Made by a program: the position numbers and the translations under genes | In this document: one piece after another, positions 48,087-57,877 of the stretch | Position numbering within the stretch: the first letter of the stretch is position 1 | How the letters are laid out: each line of letters starts with the position of its first letter | Notes under the pieces: model-generated | Told to the model about the DNA's origin: nothing | What the model saw: only the letters and a program-made list of their open reading frames with translations | Database searches by the model: none | Source: Syntrophomonadaceae bacterium | Lineage (GTDB): Bacteria; Bacillota; DSM-12270; Thermacetogeniales; Thermacetogeniaceae | Length of the DNA: 64,000 nucleotides | Assembly: GCA_012840385.1 (NCBI GenBank) | Contig: DULK01000035.1 | Span: forward strand, 18,049-82,048 | Direction: 5' to 3'

Positions 48087-48356
48087 TTGGTTTTCGATCC
48101 AGCCGTAAAGAAAGAAATTATTCAAAAATTCCAGGTTCATGAGAGAGATACCGGCTCTCCTGAAGTTCAAATCGCGCTCCTTACGGAAAGAATTAATTAC
48201 CTGACCGAGCATCTTAAGGTTCATAAGAAAGACCACCATTCCCGGCGCGGTCTTTTGAAGATGGTCGGTCAAAGGCGCTCTCTTTTGAATTACCTGAAAC
48301 GAAGTGATCCCGTGCGGTACCGAGTTATTATAGACAAACTTGGATTGCGCCGGTAA
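48087..48356 (+). CDS. rpsO: 30S ribosomal protein S15
   Basis: S15 (89 aa) is an early 30S assembly protein. The sequence [61 protein letters not shown] is almost invariant. The start TTG 48087 gives exactly the family length of 89 residues and lies 9 nt after GAGGAGG. ATG 48069 lies before that site and is rejected. The usual rpsO-pnp pair follows. Confidence 0.97.
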   Translation: MVFDPAVKKEIIQKFQVHERDTGSPEVQIALLTERINYLTEHLKVHKKDHHSRRGLLKMVGQRRSLLNYLKRSDPVRYRVIIDKLGLRR

Positions 48357-48378
48357 TCCAATCCGTTATTTTTCTCAA

Positions 48379-48400
48379 AAAGAGCGGGTAGCCGCTCTTT
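48379..48400 (+). terminator. Hairpin after rpsO
   Basis: AAAGAGCGG (48379-48387), the loop GTAG and CCGCTCTTT (48392-48400) form a 9-bp stem. Only a short T/A-rich tail follows, so it may terminate partially and leave some read-through into pnp. Confidence 0.65.
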
Positions 48401-48485
48401 CTAATTAATTTACATTTAATACTGGCTGATCGTTTAGCAAAGAATACTTTTGTCAGGGTTATTTTTGTAAAACAGGAGGGAAACC

Positions 48486-50612
48486 ATGCACGAGAAGTTT
48501 CAAATGGATCTCGGTGGGCGACCCCTAATCATGGAGATAGGTAAGGTTGCTAAACAGGCAAACGGAGCAGTATGGGTAATGTACGGGGATACGGTCGTTC
48601 TCGTTACAGCAACCCTTGCTAAAGAGCCCCGTGAGGGAATTGACTTTTTCCCTCTTCTTGTAGATTACGAGGAAAGATTGTATGCGGTAGGTAAAATACC
48701 GGGGGGGTTCATTAAAAGAGAAGGACGGCCCAGCGAAAAAGCAATCCTATCAGCGAGACTTATAGATAGGCCAATTCGCCCACTGTTTCCTGAAGGATTT
48801 CGCAACGATGTTCAGGTTGTAGCCACAGTTTTGTCGGTGGATCAGGACTGTGCCCCTGATATAACCGCAATGAACGGGGCGTCGGCTGCACTGTCAATTT
48901 CTGACATACCGTTTGCAGGCCCCATTGGTGGAGTCATTGTGGGCAGAGTAAACGGTGAATTTGTAATAAACCCAACGGTTCAACAATCAGAGAAAAGCGA
49001 GATGCACCTGGTGGTGGCCGGAACCAAAGACGCCGTACTCATGGTGGAAGCCGGCGCTCAGGAAGTGCCAGAGGAGATAATACTCGATGCAATTGAATTT
49101 GGGCATACCGCTATCAAGGAGATTATCAAGTTCCAGGAGAAAATAATCGAAGCAGTCGGAAAAGAAAAGCTGGTTGTCCCCGTTTATAAGATTGAACCTG
49201 AGATTGAAGAAACCGTTCGTTCCTACCTCCTTGATAAAATCGATAATGCGGTAAGGAATCCTGATAAGCTGGCAAGGCAGGAAGCTATTGATCAACTGGA
49301 AAAAGAGACAGTGGAGCATTTTGTGGAAACCTACCCCGAGCAGGAAAAAGCGATAAAAGAGGTATTTACCAAGGTTCTCAAGGAAACCGTACGCTGCATG
49401 ATAATCAACGAAGGCAGCAGGCCCGACGGGAGAGCTTTAGATGAGATCAGACCAATTACCTGTGAAGTGGGAGTTCTTCCGCGCACCCATGGGAGCGGCC
49501 TTTTTACTAGAGGGCAAACCCAGGTGCTTACCGTCGCAACACTTGGGGCCGTGAGCGATGAACAGATCCTTGACGGCCTTGGGATTGAAGAATCAAAAAG
49601 GTACATGCACCATTACAACTTCCCCCCATACAGTGTCGGTGAGACGCGACCCATGCGGGGCCCCGGCCGCCGTGAGATAGGTCATGGCGCCCTCGCTGAA
49701 CGGGCCCTTCTACCGGTTTTGCCGAGTGAAGATAAGTTTCCTTACACGATCCGCCTGGTGTCGGAGGTTCTGGAATCCAACGGCTCAACATCCCAGGCGA
49801 GTGTTTGCGGAAGCACGCTGGCCTTGATGGACGCAGGGGTCCCGATCTCAGCGCCTGTTGCGGGCATCGCCATGGGCCTGATCATGGACGGTGACAAGTT
49901 TGCAATTCTAAGTGACATCCAGGGGATCGAGGATGCACTTGGGGATATGGACTTCAAGGTGGCAGGAACAGCAAAGGGGATCACGGCATTACAACTGGAT
50001 ATAAAAATAAAAGGGATTTCTCAGGAAATACTAAGACATGCCCTTGCTCAGGCAAGAGAAGGCAGGCTGTTTATCCTGAATAAGATGCTTGAAGCGATAC
50101 CTGAACCTCGCAAGGAACTTTCACCCTACGCCCCGCGTATTATCACCATGACTATCGATCCCGAAAAGATCCGGGATGTGATCGGGCCTTCCGGAAAAAC
50201 AATTCGCAAGATCATCGAGGAGACAGGGGTCCAGATCGATATCGAAGATGATGGCCGGGTCTTTATTGCTGCAGCAGACGCAGAAGCCGGGAAAAAGGCG
50301 GTGCATATCATTGAATGCCTGACCCAGGATGTTGAAGTTGGGAAAATATACATGGGGAAAGTGGTCCGCCTTATGGATTTCGGGGCCTTTGTAGAAATCA
50401 TACCAGGTGCTTTAGGTTTACCGGGCAAAGAAGGTCTGGTGCATATTTCCCAGCTTGACGAACGAAGGGTAAGCCGGGTCAAGGATGTTCTCAAAGAAGG
50501 TGACGAGATTATTGTCAAAGTGATTGAAATAGATAAACAGGGACGTGTAAATTTATCTCGTAAAGAGGCCCTCCGGGCGCTGCAGGCCAAATCCAAGAAA
50601 AAAGAAAAATAA
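48486..50612 (+). CDS. pnp: Polyribonucleotide nucleotidyltransferase
   Basis: PNPase (708 aa) is a phosphorolytic 3'-5' exoribonuclease. It contains two RNase PH domains (N-terminal with [34 protein letters not shown]; second with [21 protein letters not shown]), a linking helical domain, a KH domain ([16 protein letters not shown]) and a C-terminal S1 domain ([15 protein letters not shown]). The length is normal. ATG 48486 follows ACAGGAGGGAAACC. Confidence 0.98.
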   Translation: MHEKFQMDLGGRPLIMEIGKVAKQANGAVWVMYGDTVVLVTATLAKEPREGIDFFPLLVDYEERLYAVGKIPGGFIKREGRPSEKAILSARLIDRPIRPLFPEGFRNDVQVVATVLSVDQDCAPDITAMNGASAALSISDIPFAGPIGGVIVGRVNGEFVINPTVQQSEKSEMHLVVAGTKDAVLMVEAGAQEVPEEIILDAIEFGHTAIKEIIKFQEKIIEAVGKEKLVVPVYKIEPEIEETVRSYLLDKIDNAVRNPDKLARQEAIDQLEKETVEHFVETYPEQEKAIKEVFTKVLKETVRCMIINEGSRPDGRALDEIRPITCEVGVLPRTHGSGLFTRGQTQVLTVATLGAVSDEQILDGLGIEESKRYMHHYNFPPYSVGETRPMRGPGRREIGHGALAERALLPVLPSEDKFPYTIRLVSEVLESNGSTSQASVCGSTLALMDAGVPISAPVAGIAMGLIMDGDKFAILSDIQGIEDALGDMDFKVAGTAKGITALQLDIKIKGISQEILRHALAQAREGRLFILNKMLEAIPEPRKELSPYAPRIITMTIDPEKIRDVIGPSGKTIRKIIEETGVQIDIEDDGRVFIAAADAEAGKKAVHIIECLTQDVEVGKIYMGKVVRLMDFGAFVEIIPGALGLPGKEGLVHISQLDERRVSRVKDVLKEGDEIIVKVIEIDKQGRVNLSRKEALRALQAKSKKKEK

Positions 50613-50688
50613 AAGCAACTTTTAATAACTTCCTCGCCTCCTGAATATATAAAATAAGGAAAAATGATAGAAAATAGGGGGTAAGGGA

Positions 50689-51387
50689 GTGTTTATTTTT
50701 TATAGAAAAAAACAGTTGCTCTTATTTTTTATTGTGGTTATTGGACTGTTTGCATCCATTTGCTCTATTGGCCGTTACGTTGCCTACCAACAGGTTTTTA
50801 AGCCGATCTACCAGGGAAACAACGCCAAAAAATGGGTTGCGTTTGCGGTTAATGTTGACTGGGGAGAAGAGTATCTGGATGAGATGCTCAAATTTTTTGC
50901 CAAGAACAGGATTAAGGCAACCTTTTTCATAACCGGGAGGTGGGCGGAAGCCAACCCCGATCATGTCAGAAAAATAGCAAACGGCGGGCACGAAATTGGG
51001 AATCATGGTTACTCTCATCCCCACGTCAATAATTTAACCTTAAGTGAAAACATCGAGGAAATTAATAAGACATCTGATATTATCCTGAAAATAATAAAAA
51101 GACGCACAAAGTTGTACGCACCACCCTTTGGTGAATTTAATGATACTGTTTTGAAGGCCGCACATCAAACCAACCATAAAACCGTTTTATGGACCGTCGA
51201 CACAATAGACTGGCAGAAACCCGACCCGGCAGTGATTACCTCGCGCGTTTTAGAAAATGTACATAACGGCGCAATCATCCTCATGCATCCTACGTCTCAA
51301 GTCAATCAAGCGCTACCGGATATATTTCGAGGTTTATCCGGACAGGGTTATCAGGTGGTACCTTTGGAAAATCTAATTACGGATTAA
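50689..51387 (+). CDS. Sporulation-type polysaccharide deacetylase (YlxY-like)
   Basis: This 232-aa NodB-family protein has an N-terminal membrane anchor (about residues 8-28). The NodB parts are FAVNVDWGEEYLDEML, TFFITGRWAEANPDHVRKIANGGHEIGNHGYSHPHVN and YAPPFGEFND. The first Asp motif, usually TFDDG, reads NVDWG, as in YlxY/PdaB-like proteins; catalytic competence is unclear. It follows pnp, exactly as ylxY does in B. subtilis. The start is GTG 50689. Confidence 0.9.
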   Translation: MFIFYRKKQLLLFFIVVIGLFASICSIGRYVAYQQVFKPIYQGNNAKKWVAFAVNVDWGEEYLDEMLKFFAKNRIKATFFITGRWAEANPDHVRKIANGGHEIGNHGYSHPHVNNLTLSENIEEINKTSDIILKIIKRRTKLYAPPFGEFNDTVLKAAHQTNHKTVLWTVDTIDWQKPDPAVITSRVLENVHNGAIILMHPTSQVNQALPDIFRGLSGQGYQVVPLENLITD

Positions 51388-51416
51388 TATACAGTTATGA
51401 CAAGGAGAGAGCACCC

Positions 51417-52568
51417 CTGTTCAAGAAAAAGTTGCAGCAGCGTCCTTTTCTTGTGATTATTTTAGCTATTCTGATATTGAGCAGTGCCCCGCCGCCTGTT
51501 GCGGCAGAAAATATATCCCCACCCCGATTGTCCGCGGAAGCGGCAGTTCTGATAGATGGTCTGACAGGTCATGTGCTGTACAGCCAGAACGCCGACCGCG
51601 AAATGCATCCCGCCAGCACGACTAAAATACTCACTGCTCTTTTGGGTTTGGAGTTAGGTAAAAAAAAGGATGTTGTTACAATAAGCCGGTATGCCGCCTA
51701 TACAGAAGGCACCAGCCTTTATTTAAACCCCGGGGACCGGTTATGCCTGTTTGACCTCATCAGAGGAGCATTAATCAATTCGGGAAATGACGCCGCAACC
51801 GCCATCGCGGAATATATAGGAGGAAACGAAGAGTTCTTTTCTTCATTGATGACATATAAGGCGAAGACCCTTGGCGCTTACCGGAGCCGGTTTCGTAATC
51901 CGCATGGCTTGACAGATTTTAAGCATATAGCAACTGCTTACGATCTGGCCTTGATGACGCGGTATGCCTTAAAAAACAAGGATTTTCGCCAGATCGTGCG
52001 CACCAAGGATATGATCATCCACGAAATAAAAACCGGTGAGCCAATTCCTTTGAGCAATACCAACCGGTTGCTGTACAATCGCGGCATGCGCGTGATCGGA
52101 GTTAAGACGGGAACGACAGCCGCTGCCGGCCAGTGTTTGATTGCTGCTGCAGAAAAAAAAGGCAGGGTATTGATCAGTGTAGTGCTTAACAGCAGTGATC
52201 GTTATAATGATACGCTAGAACTTTTTAATTACGGTTTTAACCGATGCAGATGGTATAAAGTTGCAAGACAGCAGGACCCCATCCTTTCCGTACCGGTCAG
52301 TAATGGCCGTATTGCAAAGGTTAAGGTTGGGACAATTAAGGATAAGGAAATAGCTGTTAAAAGTGGCGAACTAAACTTCATTGAAAAACGGTATATTATC
52401 AACCCAGATCTAAAGGCACCCCTTGCTAAGGGAACAAATGTTGGAAAAATTGAAGTTTATTTGGGTGATCACTTGCTATATAATTGTTCCTTGATAACAC
52501 TTGAGGCAGTAAAGGCAAAGTTGCCATTCTACAGGAGAATATTTGCTCCGACTAACTTTTTAAAATGA
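51417..52568 (+). CDS. D-alanyl-D-alanine carboxypeptidase (DacF/DacB type; probable CTG start)
   Basis: This 383-aa PBP5-family serine peptidase trims peptidoglycan stem peptides outside the membrane. It has a signal peptide (FKKKLQQRPFLVIILAIL then APPPVAAE), the SxxK motif in HPASTTKILTALLGL, SxN in LINSGNDAATAIAE and the KTG motif in VIGVKTGTTAAAGQC. CTG 51417 lies 9 nt after AGGAG and includes the positively charged signal n-region. TTG 51432 is 24 nt from the site and would lose it. The position next to ylxY suggests a spore cortex role. Confidence 0.92.
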   Translation: MFKKKLQQRPFLVIILAILILSSAPPPVAAENISPPRLSAEAAVLIDGLTGHVLYSQNADREMHPASTTKILTALLGLELGKKKDVVTISRYAAYTEGTSLYLNPGDRLCLFDLIRGALINSGNDAATAIAEYIGGNEEFFSSLMTYKAKTLGAYRSRFRNPHGLTDFKHIATAYDLALMTRYALKNKDFRQIVRTKDMIIHEIKTGEPIPLSNTNRLLYNRGMRVIGVKTGTTAAAGQCLIAAAEKKGRVLISVVLNSSDRYNDTLELFNYGFNRCRWYKVARQQDPILSVPVSNGRIAKVKVGTIKDKEIAVKSGELNFIEKRYIINPDLKAPLAKGTNVGKIEVYLGDHLLYNCSLITLEAVKAKLPFYRRIFAPTNFLK

Positions 52569-52581
52569 GACGGGGGTTGCG

Positions 52582-53853
52582 ATGTATAACAAAACAGTTT
52601 TAAAAAATGGTGTCAGGATTGTCAGTGAAGAAATACCGGGTGTCCGCTCGGTGGCTGTTGGTTTCTGGATAGGTACCGGCTCCCGTCTTGAGAAAAAAGA
52701 AGATGCCGGGATTTCTCATATGATCGAGCATATTCTTTTTAAAGGTACAAAAAGGCGAACGGCCAAGCAGATTGCTGAATCGATCGAATCTCTTGGTGGC
52801 CAGCTTAATGCCTTTACCAGTAAGGAATATACCTGCTATTATGCCCGGGTGCTCGACGAACACCTGCCGCTTGCAGTGGATGTTCTCTCTGACATGTACT
52901 TCTCTTCCCTCTTCAGGGCCGAGGATATAGAGCGTGAAAAAAAGGTGATTCAAGAAGAAATTAGAATGTATGAGGATACACCGGATGAAATTATCCATGA
53001 TCTCTTCACCCAGACGATCTGGGACGGTCACCCCCTCGGCCGCCCTGTAATCGGTACGATGGAATCTGTTTCGGGCTTAACGAAAGAGAAAATTCTCGAT
53101 TTCTACCATAAATATTACAACCCGTCAAATCTGGTACTGGCGTTTGCAGGCAACCTTAGCCATGAGCAGGTGCTGGAACTGGTTGAAGCCAACTTCAGTG
53201 AAAGCAATTCCGGGCAATTAATACCTGCAATGGAGCCTCCCGAGACTAAAGCTGCTTTTAAAACCTTTGTCAGGCCGCTGGAGCAGGCACAAATGTGTCT
53301 GGGAGTACCGGCTGTATCCCAATACGATGAAAAGATTTATCCTCTTCAGGTGTTAAACAATATTTTGGGAGGGGGAGCAAGTTCACGGCTTTTTCAAAAA
53401 ATCCGTGAAGAGCGCGGGCTTGTTTATACGGTCTACAGTTATTATACAACCTTTCACGATACCGGATTATTTACTATTTACGCCGGAACGAATCCCGGCA
53501 GCATTTCCGAAGTCTTAGACCTGATCTGGCATGAAATCAATCATATTGTTAGGGAAGGAATTACAGAGGAGGAACTCACACGTACGAAAGAGCAGATTAA
53601 AGGAAGCTTGCTGCTTGCATCTGAAAGCGTGGTTCACCGCATGCACCGTCTTGGAAAATCCGAATTAATACATCACCGTTTGATCACGCCAGAAGAGATC
53701 TTGCAGAAAATATCTTTAGTTACACCGGACGATGTTCGAAATTTAGCTGCTGAACTTCTGGAACCATCTCGATTCACCCTGGTAGTCCTAGGAGATGTTG
53801 AAAAGGATGGAATATCACTGCCTTGGGGAAGACTTTCAGCTAACATATCCTAG
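52582..53853 (+). CDS. M16-family zinc metalloprotease (MlpA/YmxG-like)
   Basis: This 423-aa pitrilysin-family protein has the inverted zinc motif HMIEH in DAGISHMIEHILFKGTKRRTAKQIAE and a downstream Glu in VIQEEIRMYEDTPDEIIHDL. The second half (NILGGGASSRLFQKIREERGLVYTVYSYY) is the typical inactive-lobe motif. The homologue in B. subtilis (mlpA) lies at the same locus between ylxY and ymxH. Its substrate is unknown. Confidence 0.94.
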   Translation: MYNKTVLKNGVRIVSEEIPGVRSVAVGFWIGTGSRLEKKEDAGISHMIEHILFKGTKRRTAKQIAESIESLGGQLNAFTSKEYTCYYARVLDEHLPLAVDVLSDMYFSSLFRAEDIEREKKVIQEEIRMYEDTPDEIIHDLFTQTIWDGHPLGRPVIGTMESVSGLTKEKILDFYHKYYNPSNLVLAFAGNLSHEQVLELVEANFSESNSGQLIPAMEPPETKAAFKTFVRPLEQAQMCLGVPAVSQYDEKIYPLQVLNNILGGGASSRLFQKIREERGLVYTVYSYYTTFHDTGLFTIYAGTNPGSISEVLDLIWHEINHIVREGITEEELTRTKEQIKGSLLLASESVVHRMHRLGKSELIHHRLITPEEILQKISLVTPDDVRNLAAELLEPSRFTLVVLGDVEKDGISLPWGRLSANIS

Positions 53854-53907
53854 CAGGTTGATACATAAGTTAGATGATATAGAAGAGGATATCAGGGAGG
53901 GAAATCG

Positions 53908-54168
53908 GTGCGCTTGGGTGAGCTGGTGGGAAAAGAAATCATCAATATTTTTGATGGTATGCGCTTGGGCACTATTGCAAACTCGGATCTGGTTATTGAT
54001 CCTGAAACCGGGGAAATAGTGTCAATTATATTGCCGCAGAGGTCAAACTTTTTAAATTTCTGGATGGATCGCAGGGAAGTGGTTGTTCCCTGGGAAACAG
54101 TGAAGAAAATCGGTAATGAGGTCATTATCGTAGATCTCGATAGCACCTTTTCCCAATATAAGAGATAA
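53908..54168 (+). CDS. YlmC/YmxH-family sporulation PRC-barrel protein
   Basis: This 86-aa protein has the PRC-barrel form of YlmC/YmxH (RLGELVGKEIINIFDGMRLGTIANSDLVIDPETGEIVSIILP). It is found before the dipicolinate genes in spore formers. The start is GTG 53908, with AGGGAGGG upstream. A terminator follows. No catalytic residues are apparent. Confidence 0.88.
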   Translation: MRLGELVGKEIINIFDGMRLGTIANSDLVIDPETGEIVSIILPQRSNFLNFWMDRREVVVPWETVKKIGNEVIIVDLDSTFSQYKR

Positions 54169-54200
54169 ACAATATAAAGTAGAAGGTGCCATCTATCAAC

Positions 54201-54226
54201 GAACCTTTTAACGGGGTTCTTTTTTT
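54201..54226 (+). terminator. Rho-independent terminator after the YlmC/YmxH-like gene
   Basis: GAACC (54201-54205) and GGTTC (54215-54219) form a short stem, followed by TTTTTTT. The stem is only 5 bp, so strength is uncertain. Confidence 0.6.
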
Positions 54227-54273
54227 ATACTATAATTACTTCTCCCGCTGAAATTGGGTATAATGCGTTATTA

Positions 54274-54302
54274 TTGACATAAAGAGCCATTTATACGAGA
54301 AT
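54274..54302 (+). promoter_or_regulatory. Weak candidate promoter for dapB
   Basis: A perfect TTGACA (54274-54279) stands 17 bp before GAGAAT (54297-54302), a weak -10. A separate TATAAT at 54259-54264 has no good -35. One of them probably starts the dapB message, about 55-95 bp before its TTG. Confidence 0.3.
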
Positions 54303-54357
54303 ATTATCCAAGAATGAAGCAAAGAGAATACAGCATGGGTGAAGGGATGATGTCCGG

Positions 54358-55161
54358 TTGAGTAGGGAAATACATGTCGTTGTCACTGGAGCCGCGGGTA
54401 AAATGGGAAGAGAAGTGGTTAAAGCAGTTCTCAAGGAAAGCGATCTGGTGCTCGTCGGGGCAATTGATAGTAAAGAAAACGGGGTTGACGTCGGAGCGCT
54501 GGTGGGCATAAACGCCTGCGGAGTTGTTGTATCAAGTGATCTCCAGAAAGTATTAGAAAATACCGATGCAGACGTTTTGGTTGATTTTACCAATCCAGAG
54601 GCAGCGGTTAGTAATGGCATAACAGCTCTCAATTACGGTGTAATCCCGATTATCGGTACGACAGGTATTGATGATGTGGAAATTGATGAACTGAGAAAGG
54701 CTGCAAGCAAAACCGGACTCGGTGTTTTGATCGCTCCAAATTTTGCTCTGGGAGCAGTTTTAATGATGGATTTTGCACGCCGTGCCGCTCGTCACTTTAA
54801 GCATGTAGAGATTATCGAAATGCACCACGATCAGAAGATCGATGCTCCGTCAGGCACCTCGTTAAAAACCGCTCAGATGATTCAAGAAGAAAGGCTGCCA
54901 GTTCGTCAAGGTCACCCCGACGAATATGAAAAAATCAAGGGGGTGAGGGGAGGTGAACTGGAAGGCATAAGAATTCACAGCGTCCGTTTGCCCGGGTTTG
55001 TGGCACATCAGGAGGTTATTTTCGGGGGCTTAGGTCAGGTGCTCACAATACGCCATGATTCTTTAAGCAGGGAGTCATTTATGCCGGGGGTTGTTTACGC
55101 TATACGCAAGGCAAGAACTTTGCAAGGAGTGGTGGTAGGGTTAGAAAAAATCCTGGACTAG
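54358..55161 (+). CDS. dapB: 4-hydroxy-tetrahydrodipicolinate reductase
   Basis: DapB (267 aa) makes tetrahydrodipicolinate for lysine and wall diaminopimelate. The nucleotide-binding segment is VVVTGAAGKMGREVVKAVL. The catalytic region has EIIEMHHDQKIDAPSGTSLKTA, and the C-terminal motif GFVAHQEVIFGG is intact. TTG 54358 is 10 nt after GAAGGGA. Its product shares a branch point with the dipicolinate synthase genes that follow. Confidence 0.96.
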   Translation: MSREIHVVVTGAAGKMGREVVKAVLKESDLVLVGAIDSKENGVDVGALVGINACGVVVSSDLQKVLENTDADVLVDFTNPEAAVSNGITALNYGVIPIIGTTGIDDVEIDELRKAASKTGLGVLIAPNFALGAVLMMDFARRAARHFKHVEIIEMHHDQKIDAPSGTSLKTAQMIQEERLPVRQGHPDEYEKIKGVRGGELEGIRIHSVRLPGFVAHQEVIFGGLGQVLTIRHDSLSRESFMPGVVYAIRKARTLQGVVVGLEKILD

Positions 55162-55192
55162 CTTATCCTTTTTCTTGATGGGCCAATCTTGC

Positions 55193-55219
55193 ACCATCCC
55201 CTCTTTCCCTTCATATACT
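55193..55219 (+). promoter_or_regulatory. Candidate mother-cell (sigma-K/E) promoter for dpaA-dpaB
   Basis: CATATACT (55212-55219) resembles the sigma-E/sigma-K -10 element, and ACC (55193-55195) stands 16 bp before it as a sigma-K-like -35. It lies 39 bp before dpaA, whose B. subtilis homologue is sigma-K dependent. The match is short, so this is tentative. Confidence 0.35.
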
Positions 55220-55257
55220 GTTAAAGCCAGTAATATGTGGGAAAGGAGGGGAATTGG

Positions 55258-56157
55258 ATGGGCTTGGATTTAAGAGGAATCAAGGTTGCTGTTATTGGTG
55301 GGGATAAACGCGATATCTATTTTATGCCAGAACTTGTCAGAATGGGCGCTGACGTTACAGCGGTGGGGTTTCCTGCTTGTCCTGAATTAGAACAGGTGCA
55401 TTTGGCTCAGAACATCAAAACTGCTTTAAAAAATGCCCAGGTTGTTATTTTTCCGATGTCTGGCAGTGACCCTAATGGAAATATAAAAACACTCGACGAT
55501 AACTGTCACATCCAGTTGACCGCTTCCGTAGCGGAGCTTATTCCGCCGGGAACACTTGTGATCATTGGATTCGCCAGAGATTTTATGCGGAACTGGGCCG
55601 ATAAATACAGATGGAAACTGGTCGAAATAGGAGAAATGGATTCCGTTGCAATCTTAAACTCAATTCCTTCAGCAGAAGGCGCCATACAAATTGCGATGGA
55701 AAAGCTTCCGATAACCATTCATGACAGCAATTCCTTTGTACTCGGCTTTGGACGGCTCGGAAAAACTCTTGCACGGATGCTGCGCGGTATCGGCGCCCAT
55801 GTAACGGTTGTCGCCAGAAAACGCTCCGATCTCGCCCGGGCTTTCGAAATGGGGTACCGCCCTTTGGTGTTTACCCGATTGCAGCAGCATGTGTCTGAGG
55901 CAGACATAATATTTAACACGGTACCGGCCCTGGTGCTTGATGAAAAAATGCTTATTGCAATGAAAAAGGATGTCTTCATCGTCGATCTTGCCGCAGCACC
56001 AGGAGGGACAGACTTTGTTGCGGCAAACAGGTTAGGAGTAAATGCCGTTCTTGCACCCGGCTTGCCCGGCATCGTAGCACCTAAAACAAGTGGAAAGATC
56101 CTTGCCCAGGTTATTCCCCAACTTATTCTCCGTGAAATACCACAGGAGTACTTTTAG
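55258..56157 (+). CDS. dpaA: Dipicolinate synthase subunit A
   Basis: DpaA (SpoVFA, 299 aa) makes dipicolinic acid, the spore-core calcium chelator, from dihydroxy-tetrahydrodipicolinate. It has two Rossmann-like parts: VAVIGGDKRDIYFMPELVRMGADV at the N-terminus and FVLGFGRLGKTLARMLRGIGAHVTVVARK in the middle, as in SpoVFA. ATG 55258 has AAAGGAGGGG upstream. It forms a pair with dpaB. Its presence is strong evidence for spore formation. Confidence 0.96.
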   Translation: MGLDLRGIKVAVIGGDKRDIYFMPELVRMGADVTAVGFPACPELEQVHLAQNIKTALKNAQVVIFPMSGSDPNGNIKTLDDNCHIQLTASVAELIPPGTLVIIGFARDFMRNWADKYRWKLVEIGEMDSVAILNSIPSAEGAIQIAMEKLPITIHDSNSFVLGFGRLGKTLARMLRGIGAHVTVVARKRSDLARAFEMGYRPLVFTRLQQHVSEADIIFNTVPALVLDEKMLIAMKKDVFIVDLAAAPGGTDFVAANRLGVNAVLAPGLPGIVAPKTSGKILAQVIPQLILREIPQEYF

Positions 56158-56184
56158 GGAATAGGCAGGGAGGGTTTTAAGCAT

Positions 56185-56769
56185 ATGAACCTCAAAGGGA
56201 TACGCCTGGGTTTTGTGGTGACTGGTTCCCACTGCACCATGGGGGCCGTCTTCAATGAAATAACTAAACTGGTGCAAGAGGGGGCAGAGGTTTACCCTAT
56301 CGTTTCTTATTCTATAAGCACCACCGATACCCGGTTCGGAAAATCATCGGACCTTTGTGCTAAATTGCAGGAAATTACCGGGCATGAACCGATTAAGACC
56401 ATTGTGGATGCCGAACCGATCGGCCCAAATAAACTATTTGATATTCTTGTGGTTGCTCCTTGCACGGGTAACACCCTGGCAAAACTGGCTAATGGGATCA
56501 CAGATACACCCGCCTTGATGGCCATCAAAGCCCACCTGCGTAACCAGCTACCTGTAGTCATCGCCGTATCCACGAACGATGGCCTCGGGCTAAATGCAAA
56601 AAATATCGCCACCCTCTTGAACACAAAGAACATCTATCTGGTTCCCTTTGGCCAGGACAACCCAAGTGTTAAACCGAACTCCCTCGTAGCTCACCTGGAC
56701 AAAATGCGGGACACAGTCTGTTTGGCATTGGAAGGCAAGCAGATTCAGCCTGTTTTGCTACAGTATTAA
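56185..56769 (+). CDS. dpaB: Dipicolinate synthase subunit B
   Basis: DpaB (SpoVFB, 194 aa) is a flavoprotein of the HFCD/Pad1-like fold that acts with DpaA. The opening KGIRLGFVVTGSHCTMGAVFNEI and the motif VVAPCTGNTLAKLANGITDTPALMAIKAHLRN are typical. ATG 56185 has GGGAGGG about 10 nt upstream. The distance to dpaA is 27 bp. Confidence 0.96.
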   Translation: MNLKGIRLGFVVTGSHCTMGAVFNEITKLVQEGAEVYPIVSYSISTTDTRFGKSSDLCAKLQEITGHEPIKTIVDAEPIGPNKLFDILVVAPCTGNTLAKLANGITDTPALMAIKAHLRNQLPVVIAVSTNDGLGLNAKNIATLLNTKNIYLVPFGQDNPSVKPNSLVAHLDKMRDTVCLALEGKQIQPVLLQY

Positions 56770-56775
56770 AAATTT

Positions 56776-56790
56776 CTTTTACTGTAAAAG
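56776..56790. promoter_or_regulatory. Palindrome in the dpaB-asd gap
   Basis: CTTTTAC-T-GTAAAAG is a perfect 7+1+7 palindrome about 60 bp before asd. It could be a repressor site or a weak hairpin. No known operator was matched. Confidence 0.3.
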
Positions 56791-56850
56791 AGGACATGGC
56801 AGATTTTTAGTGAATTTATACGTCAAACATAAACAGGAGGGGCAGATTCC

Positions 56851-57864
56851 ATGGGAAGAGGCTTTTCAGTTGCAATAGTCGGGGCAACCGGTGCAGTTGG
56901 TCAAGAGATTCTCAATGTCCTCCAGGAGCGGAAATTTCCTGTTTCTGATTTAAGGTTGCTGGCCAGTTCCCGGTCGGAAGGGAAGAAGATTGCCTATGAA
57001 AACGAAGAATTAACGGTTCATACTGCAAAACCAGAAGCTTTTGAGGGAATAGAGATCGCCTTCTTCGCCGGTGGACCTGTTAGCAAAGAGCTTGTACCCG
57101 AAGCGGTGAAAAAAGGAGCGGTAGCTATCGACAATAGCAGCACCTTCAGGCTGGAACCATGGGTGCCGCTCGTTGTTCCGGAAGTAAACCCGGAGGATGT
57201 AGAGGGCCACAGGGGAGTAATAGCCAACCCAAACTGTTCCACAATCATTATGGTAGTACCTCTAAAACCTCTACATGACGCGGGGCGTATAAAAAGGGTT
57301 ATCGTCTCTACATATCAGGCAGTTTCAGGTGCCGGAAGAGAGGCGATTGACGAACTGTTGTTGCAAACCAAGCAGGTACTTGCGGGGGAGCCTGTACGGC
57401 CCCAGGTATTTCCCTATCAGATCGCTTTCAACCTCATACCACATATAGATGTTTTCTGGGAAAATGGTTACTCTAAAGAAGAGATGAAGATGGTGCTGGA
57501 AACCCAGAAGATTTTACACGATGAAGAAATTAAAATCAGTGCCACGACGGTTCGAGTACCTGTAATTCGAAGCCATTCCGAGTCGATCAATATTGAGACT
57601 GAGAAAAAATTGACACCGGCGGAGGCCAGGGAAATTCTCGCAAAGTCACCCGGGATTGTGGTAGAGGATGAGCCTGCCGGTTTAAAATACCCGATGCCGT
57701 TATTTACTTCATACCGGGACGAGGTTTTTGTCGGCCGGATTAGAGCGGATCTTTCCCACGAGGGCTGTTTAAACCTCTGGGTTGCGGCCGATCAACTGCG
57801 AAAAGGCGCGGCGACAAATGCCGTACAAATCGCCGAGATACTTATTAATAGAAATTTATTATAA
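56851..57864 (+). CDS. asd: Aspartate-semialdehyde dehydrogenase
   Basis: Asd (337 aa) reduces aspartyl phosphate to the semialdehyde, the common precursor of lysine, threonine and methionine. The NADP site is [21 protein letters not shown]; the catalytic Cys lies in [17 protein letters not shown], and the His in [11 protein letters not shown]. The length is normal. The aspartokinase gene dapG, next to asd in B. subtilis, is not present here. Confidence 0.97.
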   Translation: MGRGFSVAIVGATGAVGQEILNVLQERKFPVSDLRLLASSRSEGKKIAYENEELTVHTAKPEAFEGIEIAFFAGGPVSKELVPEAVKKGAVAIDNSSTFRLEPWVPLVVPEVNPEDVEGHRGVIANPNCSTIIMVVPLKPLHDAGRIKRVIVSTYQAVSGAGREAIDELLLQTKQVLAGEPVRPQVFPYQIAFNLIPHIDVFWENGYSKEEMKMVLETQKILHDEEIKISATTVRVPVIRSHSESINIETEKKLTPAEAREILAKSPGIVVEDEPAGLKYPMPLFTSYRDEVFVGRIRADLSHEGCLNLWVAADQLRKGAATNAVQIAEILINRNLL

Positions 57865-57877
57865 GGAGGCGACAGTG